Shown here: piece by piece, positions 57,160 through 64,000 of the stretch
How the letters are laid out: each line of letters opens with the position of its first letter
Position numbering within the stretch: the first letter of the stretch is position 1
Source: Pseudoselenomonas ruminantium
Lineage (GTDB): Bacteria > Bacillota > Negativicutes > Selenomonadales > Selenomonadaceae
Reading direction: 5' to 3'
Assembly (NCBI GenBank): GCA_902781305.1
Contig: CACZIV010000009.1
Span: forward strand, 30,983-94,982
DNA length: 64,000 bases
Translations under genes and position numbers: made by a program
The notes under the pieces: generated by a model
Database searches by the model: none
Told to the model about the DNA's origin: nothing
What the model saw: only the letters and a program-made list of their open reading frames with translations

Positions 57160-58584
57160 ATGAAGACTTGGAATTTGCTGAATGCAGGAAAAATCGGTAC
57201 GGCAGCGGTTATGACGGCGGCTGTTATGAGCTGTGGAGCCAGCGCAGAAGCGGCAGGCGGCTTTTTGACAGAGGTACCGGCAGGTGATTGGTCGTACACT
57301 GCGGTGAATGAGCTGATTGCCGCCAAGGTGGTGCCGGATTATGCGGTAACGATTCCAGAGGGCAGGGTGCTCAGCCGTCTGGAAATGGCCATGATTGTGG
57401 ATAGTGCCATGAAAAATCAGGCCAATATGACCGAGGTGCAGCAGGAGAAACTAAACCGGCTGAACAGTGAGTATTATTACGACATAAAAAAACTCACCCT
57501 GTTGAATCGTCTGGATAATCTGGACAATGCGCAGATGGATAAGTTAAACAGCAATCAAGGCGGCGAAACCTTTACGGCTGAAGAAAAGGCCGGACTGAAG
57601 AAGGCGGCGGCTTTGGCCGACAAATTGTCCATCAACGGCTATGCCCGTATCCGTAATGACCACTATCTGAAAAATGCCAAAGATGGTACAGGGACGAAGC
57701 GCTCCACTCGCGCCAATATGGTGCATATTCAAGTGGATACGGCTTATAAGATTAATGATAACTGGGCGGCTCATGCCGATATCGGCTATCGCAATTCCTT
57801 CAGCGGTTTTGATGAGCGGAAAAGTTTGGCACCCAGTGAAAATGAAACCGGTCTAACCATGGATGGCTATGTAACGGGGAAATTCCCCAAGCTGGGACTC
57901 GAAGCTAAGGTCGGTAAATGGAACGAATGGAACATTTACGGCTGGGGCATGGATATCGACTGTGATTTCAGCGGTATTCAGCTGGTGCAGGGCAAGAAGA
58001 AGTTTAAGACCTTCTTTACTGCCGGGCAGATGGATCTCTGGGATGATGCTATGGGCGGTACCCGCAAAGATGAAAAAGTCACCAGCCTGCGGTTCTTCTA
58101 TCCCTTTGACGCTAAGAACGATATCAACTTCGGTGTATCCTACAGTTCGGCTATGGCCAGCCGGTATCAGGACCCCGACCAGGGCAGAGTGTTCTACTAT
58201 TACACCCATGCGCATCACAAATTCGACAACAACTGGGCCGTGCGTGCCGGTATCATCAACAGCAACGCCAAGCGCGACCCGAATAATACTGTGGCCGGAA
58301 CAAAAACCAAGAAAACGGGGCATTGGCTGCAGGTTAATTACAAAGGTACTCAGCTCGATAAACCCAACAGCTATGGCGTTACCCTCACTTACCGTTATGA
58401 GCCGGCACTTACCTGGCCAACCGTTACCGACTGGTGCGGTCTGAACGAAAAATTCATCCGTCTGGGCTTCAGCTATGTTCCGTATAAGAACATTCTCCTG
58501 GATACCTTCTACACCTGGGGCCGTGAAATTGACACCGGTGCCAGAAGTGACCTCTACCGTTTCCAGGCACAGTTATTCTTCTAA
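57160..58584 (+). CDS. SLH-domain outer-membrane porin (OmpM-like)
   Basis: A 474-residue secreted protein: signal peptide (about residues 1-31, ending AEAAG), SLH domain (GDWSYTAVNELIAAKVVPDY, then VLSRLEMAMIV) that would bind pyruvylated or polyamine-modified peptidoglycan, a coiled-coil spacer (about 85-150) and a C-terminal beta-barrel ending in Phe (LYRFQAQLFF). This architecture is characteristic of Negativicutes. Placed before a secreted GH3 enzyme under RAT control, it may admit glycoside products; this is inference. Confidence 0.88.
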   Translation: MKTWNLLNAGKIGTAAVMTAAVMSCGASAEAAGGFLTEVPAGDWSYTAVNELIAAKVVPDYAVTIPEGRVLSRLEMAMIVDSAMKNQANMTEVQQEKLNRLNSEYYYDIKKLTLLNRLDNLDNAQMDKLNSNQGGETFTAEEKAGLKKAAALADKLSINGYARIRNDHYLKNAKDGTGTKRSTRANMVHIQVDTAYKINDNWAAHADIGYRNSFSGFDERKSLAPSENETGLTMDGYVTGKFPKLGLEAKVGKWNEWNIYGWGMDIDCDFSGIQLVQGKKKFKTFFTAGQMDLWDDAMGGTRKDEKVTSLRFFYPFDAKNDINFGVSYSSAMASRYQDPDQGRVFYYYTHAHHKFDNNWAVRAGIINSNAKRDPNNTVAGTKTKKTGHWLQVNYKGTQLDKPNSYGVTLTYRYEPALTWPTVTDWCGLNEKFIRLGFSYVPYKNILLDTFYTWGREIDTGARSDLYRFQAQLFF

Positions 58585-58626
58585 ACAGCAATAAAGATAA
58601 GTTGAAATATATTGGGAGGCAGCAAG

Positions 58627-61002
58627 ATGAAAAAACAGGCATTATCTTTGGCGATTGGCTTGACTTTACTGGGGGCACAGGTGCAGGCGGCAGTCGTTAC
58701 GGAAAAGGCTACGGCAGATGGCTATACGCTGGTGGAGCAAAACGGTGCAGAACTGGCGTACAGCCCCGAATCCGGCGTGAAACTTCTCCATGTTGACGGC
58801 AAGGTATTCAAGGATATGAACCGCAATGGCAAGCTGGATGTCTATGAAGATTGGCGGCTTACCCCGCAGAAGCGGGCGGAGGACTTGGCCAAGCAATTGA
58901 GCACGGAGGATATCGCAGGACTTATGCTCTACAGTATGCATCAGCGCAATCTCAAACCGCAATTGACGGACGATCAGAAAAAGATGCTCTCCGCTGACCA
59001 TGTGCGCACGGTACTCAACGCCGACAGCACGGCGAGCAACAAAGTGACGGCGCAGTGGAACAATGCCCTGCAGGCCTATGCCGAAAGCCTGCCATTTGCC
59101 ATTCCGGCCAATACCAGTTCCGACCCTAGAAGCGATGCCCGCGGCAACGGCGTGTATCTTAAGGATGTTACGGGAGGCGTATCCCGCTGGCCGAGCAATT
59201 TGGGTATAGCGGCTACCTTTGACCCGGAGATTGCCAGACAGTTCGGCGAGATTTCCTCCAAGGAATACCGCCTGCTGGGTATTGGTACCGGCCTTTCGCC
59301 GCAGATTGATTTGGGCACCGACCCACGCTGGACGCGTTACTACGGCACCTTTGGTGAGGACCCGGCGCTGGCCCGTGATATGGCCAAGGCCAATATGGAC
59401 GGCGTGCAGTCTACAATCGAAAAAGGCAAGGATATGGGCTGGGGCAAGTACAGCGTCAACGCCATGATGAAACATTGGCCCGGTGACGGCGTGGGCGAAG
59501 GCGGCCGTGAAGCGCATTCCAAATACGGCAAGTATGCCGTCTATCCCGGCGGCCAGTTCAATACACAGTTGATTCCCTTTGTCGATGGCGGCCTCAAACT
59601 CACGGGCAAGACGAAAATGCCCAGCGCCGTGATGTCGTCCTATTCCATTGCCTGGAGTGAAGACGGCTCCCTGGGCGAAAAGGTCGGCAGTGCGTTCTCC
59701 CGTTACAAGATTGGCCTGCTGCGCGACAAGTACAAATACGATGGCGTTATCTGCACCGACTGGTGCGTGACCCATGATGTGCCGAAAAAACTGGGCGAAG
59801 GCAATATTTCCACCGCCTGGGGCGTGGAGAACGATACGGAAGTAATCCGTCACTATAAAGCCCTGATGGCCGGCGTTGACCAGTTCGGCGGCAACAACGA
59901 TATCAAGCCGGTACTCGCCGCCTATGAAATGGGCGTCAAGGAACACGGTAAGGATTATATGGACAAGCGCTTCCGGCAGTCGGCTGTGCGCCTTTTGCGC
60001 AATATCTTCCAGATTGGCCTTTTTGAAAATCCCTATCTCGATGTGCAAAAGACCGTCGCTGAAGTCGGCAATCCTGCTGACAAGGCCAAGGGCTATCAGG
60101 CACAGTTGAAATCCATTGTCATGCTGAAAAACAAGGGCAATGTGATTCACAAAGCCGAAGCACAGAGCACGAAGCCTGTGGTCTATATCCCGATGATTTA
60201 CCGTCCGGAGCAGGAAAACAAGACCTTCCATACGTATAGCCCGGCGCATTGGGCACTGCCGGTTGACCTCAAGACCGCCAGTGAATACTTCACGGTTGTT
60301 ACCGATAAGGTCAAAGACCTCACGTTAAAAGACCGGGACGGCAAGCCAATGGCAGCGGTAACGGATATTGAGCGTCTGAATCCGGCAGAAGTTGCCAAGG
60401 CCGATATGGTGCTGGCGGTTATCGACAATCCCACCGATGCGGGCAATCAGTTTGATGGTATCGGTTGTGATGAACAGGGCGGCTTTATCCCCCTGTCCCT
60501 GCAGTATAAGCCCTATACGGCTGATTCGCAGTATGTGCGCAAGCAGTCCATTGCCCATGATGAAGGCGAAAACCGCAGCTACTTCGGCAAGACGGCACGC
60601 ATCATCAATGCTACTGACCTCGACAGCGTGGCTTATGGCCGTGAATGTGCAGCCAAATCCGGCAAGAATATGCCGGTAATCACGATGGTTCATGCCTTGA
60701 AGCCGATGATTTTCAGCGAGGTTGAACCCTTGTCCGATGCCATCCTCGTCGGTTATGGTGTCAGCGATGCGGCGTACTTCGATATCCTCACGGGCAAATT
60801 TGAGCCGCAGGGCCTCCTGCCCATGCAGCAGCCCAAGGACATGGAAGCTGTGGAACGCCAGCTGGAAGACACGCCCCGCGATATGGAATGCTATAAAGAC
60901 AGCGAAGGCCATACCTATGACTTTGCCTATGGCCTTGATTGGAAAGGTCAGATTAAAGATGCCCGTACCGCAAAATACGCTGTACCGGTGTTGAAGAAAT
61001 AA
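58627..61002 (+). CDS. Secreted glycoside hydrolase family 3 (beta-glucosidase-like)
   Basis: A 791-residue protein with signal peptide (about residues 1-23). An EF-hand-like segment, DMNRNGKLDVYEDW, comes near residue 60. The GH3 N-terminal barrel has IDLGTDPRWTRYYGTFGEDP, KHWPGDGVGEGGR and ICTDWCVTHDV (likely nucleophile Asp). The C-terminal alpha/beta sandwich and the ending PRDMECYKDSEGHTYDFAYG follow. It probably hydrolyses beta-glucosides in the periplasm or at the surface, which fits control by a BglG/LicT-type protein. ATG 58627 follows GGGAGG. Confidence 0.88.
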   Translation: MKKQALSLAIGLTLLGAQVQAAVVTEKATADGYTLVEQNGAELAYSPESGVKLLHVDGKVFKDMNRNGKLDVYEDWRLTPQKRAEDLAKQLSTEDIAGLMLYSMHQRNLKPQLTDDQKKMLSADHVRTVLNADSTASNKVTAQWNNALQAYAESLPFAIPANTSSDPRSDARGNGVYLKDVTGGVSRWPSNLGIAATFDPEIARQFGEISSKEYRLLGIGTGLSPQIDLGTDPRWTRYYGTFGEDPALARDMAKANMDGVQSTIEKGKDMGWGKYSVNAMMKHWPGDGVGEGGREAHSKYGKYAVYPGGQFNTQLIPFVDGGLKLTGKTKMPSAVMSSYSIAWSEDGSLGEKVGSAFSRYKIGLLRDKYKYDGVICTDWCVTHDVPKKLGEGNISTAWGVENDTEVIRHYKALMAGVDQFGGNNDIKPVLAAYEMGVKEHGKDYMDKRFRQSAVRLLRNIFQIGLFENPYLDVQKTVAEVGNPADKAKGYQAQLKSIVMLKNKGNVIHKAEAQSTKPVVYIPMIYRPEQENKTFHTYSPAHWALPVDLKTASEYFTVVTDKVKDLTLKDRDGKPMAAVTDIERLNPAEVAKADMVLAVIDNPTDAGNQFDGIGCDEQGGFIPLSLQYKPYTADSQYVRKQSIAHDEGENRSYFGKTARIINATDLDSVAYGRECAAKSGKNMPVITMVHALKPMIFSEVEPLSDAILVGYGVSDAAYFDILTGKFEPQGLLPMQQPKDMEAVERQLEDTPRDMECYKDSEGHTYDFAYGLDWKGQIKDARTAKYAVPVLKK

Positions 61003-61014
61003 GAGGAGTGACAG

Positions 61015-62376
61015 ATGATGATCAGTAAAAAATTAAAACGAGCAGTTCGCTTAGGTCTTTGCGGCGTAATGCTGGCAGGTTTTATGATGGCAGGCGATAT
61101 CGCCTCTGCCGCTGTAGCCCAGCAGCCGTCCTATAAAACCGTAACGGAAACCTTTGACTGGGGCCCGTCCGTGTCCAAGGTCATTGTCAACTTGGGCAGT
61201 ACGGTCAAGAGTAGCGAACTCAATACCGGCATGTTCAAGGTGCATGTGCGCCGCGAGTTGGCGGAAGGGGCAATCACGCCTGCTGAAGCCATGCGGGAGA
61301 AAAAGGATGCCTTTATTTCCCTGGGAGCAGAATCGACTTCCAACAAGGATATCGAAGGTGACCGGCAGGTAACGAAAGCCTATGTATCGGATGCGCAGGG
61401 CAATCCCGTGGACAGCGGCGAATACGTGACGTTGGAAATGGCGGTAAGCCCCACGGATACGTTGGGCGCAGCCTTGAACTTCGATTTGCATACGTTGTTC
61501 AACAATTGGGTTAAACCCCATTACACCATCACCGATGGCAATCGTCTGGTGGTGGACAACAATCAGGGGGATATCCGCCCGCAGGCCGATAAGTTCAAGT
61601 ACAATCACAAACTGATTGGCATTCACGATTCCTTCCCCTATGCAAGCTTCGAGCCGGAACAGGCAAGCGCACAGAACAAAAAACCGCTGATCATCTGGCT
61701 CCATGGCATGGGCGAGGGCGGCAACTCCCCCTCTCTGCCCATCATGGGCAACAAGGCCACGCAGTTTGCCGATGCGTCCATCCAAAAATACTTTGACGGA
61801 GCTTATGTGCTGGCACCGCAGGCACGCACCTATTGGATGCATGGCTATAACGGCTTTGCCGATGGCACGAGCATCTATTCCAAGACCTTGATGGAAATGA
61901 TTAAGGCCTATGTAGCCGAACATCCGGGCGTGGATGAAAACCGCATTTATGTGGGCGGTGATTCCAATGGCGGCTATATGACCATGCTGCTGGTGCGGGA
62001 TAATCCCGGCTTCTTTGCCGCAGCCTTCCCGACCTGCGAAGGCTTAAAAGACAGTCTTATAAGCAAAAAAGATTTGGCCAATATTGCCAAGACACCGATA
62101 TGGTTTACGGCTGCCAAGACCGATACGGTGCTGCCGCCGAAGGACTATGCCGTACCGACGGTGGAACGGCTCAAAAAAGCCGGTGCTGATGTGCATTTCA
62201 GCTACTTTGACAATGTCGTGGACACCAGCGGCAAATATAAAAAAGCCGATGGCACGCCCTACGAATACATGGGGCATTGGTCCTGGATTTATGTCTACAA
62301 TGACCAGTGCGAAGACACGATTAACGGCAAGAGTGTAAAACTCTTCCAGTGGATGGCAGAGCAGAAACGGAAATAA
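61015..62376 (+). CDS. Secreted alpha/beta-hydrolase esterase (Ig-like N-terminal domain)
   Basis: A 453-residue protein: signal peptide (about residues 1-32), an N-terminal beta domain (about 40-190), then an alpha/beta-hydrolase domain with IIWLHGMGEGGNSP (oxyanion region), YVGGDSNGGYMTM (nucleophile Ser in GDSNG), Asp near AAKTDTVLPP and His in MGHWSWIYV. It resembles PHB-depolymerase/feruloyl-esterase-like enzymes. Beside a GH3 enzyme it may deacylate plant glycosides. GAGGAG lies just before ATG 61015; ATG 61018 is an equal alternative. It ends the operon. Confidence 0.8.
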   Translation: MMISKKLKRAVRLGLCGVMLAGFMMAGDIASAAVAQQPSYKTVTETFDWGPSVSKVIVNLGSTVKSSELNTGMFKVHVRRELAEGAITPAEAMREKKDAFISLGAESTSNKDIEGDRQVTKAYVSDAQGNPVDSGEYVTLEMAVSPTDTLGAALNFDLHTLFNNWVKPHYTITDGNRLVVDNNQGDIRPQADKFKYNHKLIGIHDSFPYASFEPEQASAQNKKPLIIWLHGMGEGGNSPSLPIMGNKATQFADASIQKYFDGAYVLAPQARTYWMHGYNGFADGTSIYSKTLMEMIKAYVAEHPGVDENRIYVGGDSNGGYMTMLLVRDNPGFFAAAFPTCEGLKDSLISKKDLANIAKTPIWFTAAKTDTVLPPKDYAVPTVERLKKAGADVHFSYFDNVVDTSGKYKKADGTPYEYMGHWSWIYVYNDQCEDTINGKSVKLFQWMAEQKRK

Positions 62377-62394
62377 AGCCTTGTTTTTACCATA

Positions 62395-62442
62395 AAAGGC
62401 GGACCGCTGACTGGAAATAGTCGGCGGTCCGCCTTTGTTATT
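62395..62442. terminator. Terminator between the esterase and the LuxR-type gene
   Basis: An 18-bp stem with one G-U pair (AAAGGCGGACCGC / GCGGTCCGCCTTT plus inner TGACT / AGTCG) and a 6-base loop, followed by GTTATTG. It lies between convergent genes. Confidence 0.85.
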
Positions 62443-62473
62443 GGGGCGTGTTGATTCACGCCCCTTTTGCCGT

Positions 62474-63961
62474 TTACTTTTTGCACAGCGGCAGGAACAG
62501 TTTCAGTTCTGCACTGTGGGTAAGACCGGTTTTCTTGAGAATATTGGAGATGTGGAAACGGACTGTGCGTTCCTTGATGCCCAGTTCCTCGGCAATGGTG
62601 ATGGCGGTTTTGGCTTCCAGAATTCCCGTGAGTACATCCAGTTCCCGTCGGGTGAAGTCAAATTTCTGCTGGTAATAGGCAAGGTCATGGGTGACAGCAG
62701 AAAGGCTGTCACCGCTGGCGGTGATTGTCTCCGGCAGCGGGATGGCAGCCGCCGGAATGGGGGCACCTGTAGGTTCTACAGGTATGACAGGGGCGGGGAC
62801 TTCGGCGGCATTTCGTTCATAGGCGGGAATTTCCAGCCAGTCACGGAAGGCGGCATGGTAGAAAAAGAGATTTAAGAGTGCCAGTATCAGCACATAGGCC
62901 GCCATAAAGCCAGGTAAGGAAAAATTATCGAGAATCAGAGCAAAGACATTGGCCGATAACGCCGAAATGGGCAGAGCAAGCGTGCGTCCCATGCCCGCCC
63001 ATAAAGATGGTTTGTCCGATAGTGGCGCAATATCCATAAAGTAGAGCGTATAGCTCATGATGCAAAAGGAATCAATAAAGTATTCGGTGCTTTGGGCGAG
63101 GAAAAACATATCCTGCGTGTTTGTCGTAAGCAGGCTGATTATGCGGAGCAGCAGGGCAAGGGCTGTAACACTGAGAAGATATTTCCGCTGGGCATAATCT
63201 GCTACACAGCCCGCAGCTATGATGCCTGCGGGAAAAAACAGACGCGCCGTATCATGAAAAAGGGATTCGTCAAACTGCGCATAGTGTTTCAGTGCCATGA
63301 TGTCACCGCAACCGTGCAGTGCTGCCAGGCAGGAAACCATGACGATCAGCATGGCGATAAACCGTGGCGAAGGAGGAACATTGCGCTCGTCCATAGAGGA
63401 CTGGTCATTTGCGGCAGCTTGCAGGCGGGCATCAAGCGCTGTAAATGAGCGGAAGGCAAGAAAAGACAGACAAAGCAGCACCAGCATGAGCAGATACCCT
63501 GATACGTCCTTGCCGCCGGATGAGAGCAGATACTGAATCAAAACGGTCAGCGTGATGGCACCGCCCAGAAACCTTCCACGGAAAGGGGCGGGGATGGTCA
63601 TGGCACTGACATAATGGGCGCCGCCGGCAAAATAACCTGCTGTCAGCATGAGCAGACCGAGGGCGGGCAGCGAAGCAGTTGTTCCCATACTGCCGAAAAT
63701 GGCCAGAGTACCGGCAGCAGTCACAAGTAAGAGGTGCTTACGCGCCCAGGAAAAAACACCGACTCCCCCGCGGTGGACAGCAAATAGCAAAAAGCCACCG
63801 GCGACCAGAGAATTGGTGTAGAGCCACAGCCGTACACTGCGTTCCGCCGCATCAGTGCCGAACCATAGCGGCGGTGTCTGCGACTGGGACAGGGCATAAG
63901 TCATATATATGTAGAGCATGGAAGCCGCATAATAAAGTAACGGGGGCAGCCAAGCAGGCAT
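62474..63961 (-). CDS. Membrane-bound LuxR-family regulator with MFS-like 12-helix domain
   Basis: A 495-residue protein. Residues 1 to about 385 form about 12 membrane helices resembling a major facilitator without obvious transport motifs. A Pro/Ala-rich linker follows, then a LuxR/NarL-type helix-turn-helix at the C-terminus (FTRRELDVLTGILEAKTA, IAEELGIKERTVRFHISNI). It probably senses a ligand in the membrane domain and regulates nearby genes, perhaps the glycoside operon, though that is inference. ATG 63961 has AGGAG at 63975-63971 with a 9-base spacer; upstream ATGs at 63967 and 63970 are too close to the site. Confidence 0.83.
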   Translation of the reverse strand: MPAWLPPLLYYAASMLYIYMTYALSQSQTPPLWFGTDAAERSVRLWLYTNSLVAGGFLLFAVHRGGVGVFSWARKHLLLVTAAGTLAIFGSMGTTASLPALGLLMLTAGYFAGGAHYVSAMTIPAPFRGRFLGGAITLTVLIQYLLSSGGKDVSGYLLMLVLLCLSFLAFRSFTALDARLQAAANDQSSMDERNVPPSPRFIAMLIVMVSCLAALHGCGDIMALKHYAQFDESLFHDTARLFFPAGIIAAGCVADYAQRKYLLSVTALALLLRIISLLTTNTQDMFFLAQSTEYFIDSFCIMSYTLYFMDIAPLSDKPSLWAGMGRTLALPISALSANVFALILDNFSLPGFMAAYVLILALLNLFFYHAAFRDWLEIPAYERNAAEVPAPVIPVEPTGAPIPAAAIPLPETITASGDSLSAVTHDLAYYQQKFDFTRRELDVLTGILEAKTAITIAEELGIKERTVRFHISNILKKTGLTHSAELKLFLPLCKK

Positions 63962-64000
63962 ATGCATCATCTCCTATCGTATATGGTTTAGTATAGCAAA

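Noticed and set aside
58666-60249. A 527-codon frame antisense to the GH3 gene
   Set aside because: The plus-strand GH3 gene explains the sequence; the antisense product lacks any pattern.

Overview
This 64 kb window looks like chromosomal DNA of a member of the Negativicutes, most likely Selenomonadaceae (Selenomonas or a close relative). That is inferred from the gene content: a didermic Firmicute pattern with an SLH-domain outer-membrane porin (57160-58584) beside Firmicute-type signalling genes, mreBCD-mrdA-minCDE-rodA in one block, and a fumarate hydratase / cytochrome b fumarate reductase operon as used in succinate-propionate fermentation. No rRNA, phage, transposase or CRISPR array was seen. 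Four tRNA genes lie at 15.2-15.7 kb.

Layout. 0-6.4 kb: cell shape and division (mreB end, mreC, mreD, mrdA, minC, minD, minE, rodA). 6.5-15.1 kb: a large radical SAM/DUF2344 fusion, rng, a secreted SGNH hydrolase, a secreted TPR protein, an HD-GYP protein with a receiver lacking its phospho-acceptor Asp, and a small secreted protein. 15.2-20.3 kb: tRNA-Thr x2 (+), tRNA-Ser x2 (-), then murI, a hotdog thioesterase, a membrane protein, a CofE-like protein, rph, an XTP/dITP pyrophosphatase and a YfcE-like phosphoesterase. 20.4-25.4 kb: fumarate hydratase (alpha subunit frame-disrupted) and frdCAB. 25.5-32.4 kb: PAS-GGDEF-EAL, queF, pyridoxal kinase, TatD-linked radical SAM, a Bax-inhibitor-like protein, yqeB-like and comF. 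32.4-34.7 kb: a P1B-ATPase plus a separate HMA domain protein behind an ArsR/SmtB-like operator.

34.9-44.5 kb is the most unusual part. One apparent operon encodes a dCache-HAMP-PP2C (SpoIIE/RsbU-like) phosphatase, a STAS anti-anti-sigma-like protein, a STAS domain fused to an NRPS condensation domain, an NRPS (partial C, A, T, C) and a MATE exporter fused to an RsbW-like ATPase domain. It reads as a partner-switching circuit (phosphatase, STAS, kinase-like ATPase) hard-wired into a small peptide synthetase and its exporter, with no sigma factor in sight.

44.5-55.9 kb: lldP and a NiaP-like MFS transporter (-), an AcoR-like regulator without GAFTGA, trmB, an FtsW-type SEDS gene that has lost its first membrane segment and is out of frame, an array of structured repeats, a LysR regulator with a thioesterase, and an OmpR/HK pair. 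55.9-62.4 kb: a LicT/BglG-type antiterminator gene followed by an SLH porin, a secreted GH3 glycosidase and a secreted esterase. Two near-identical RNA antiterminator (RAT)-like sites lie in front of the antiterminator and the porin. Each abuts a hairpin that would hide the next Shine-Dalgarno sequence. The window ends with a membrane-bound LuxR-type regulator (-).

A dispersed family of hairpin elements sharing an apical core (GACAAGCCTGTC) occurs at least six times, three of them in tandem at a 112-nt period. Two housekeeping genes, fumarate hydratase alpha and ftsW, carry similar short internal deletions with frameshifts. Either the strain is decaying there or the assembly has errors. All family assignments come from reading the sequence and remembered family features; no search was run.
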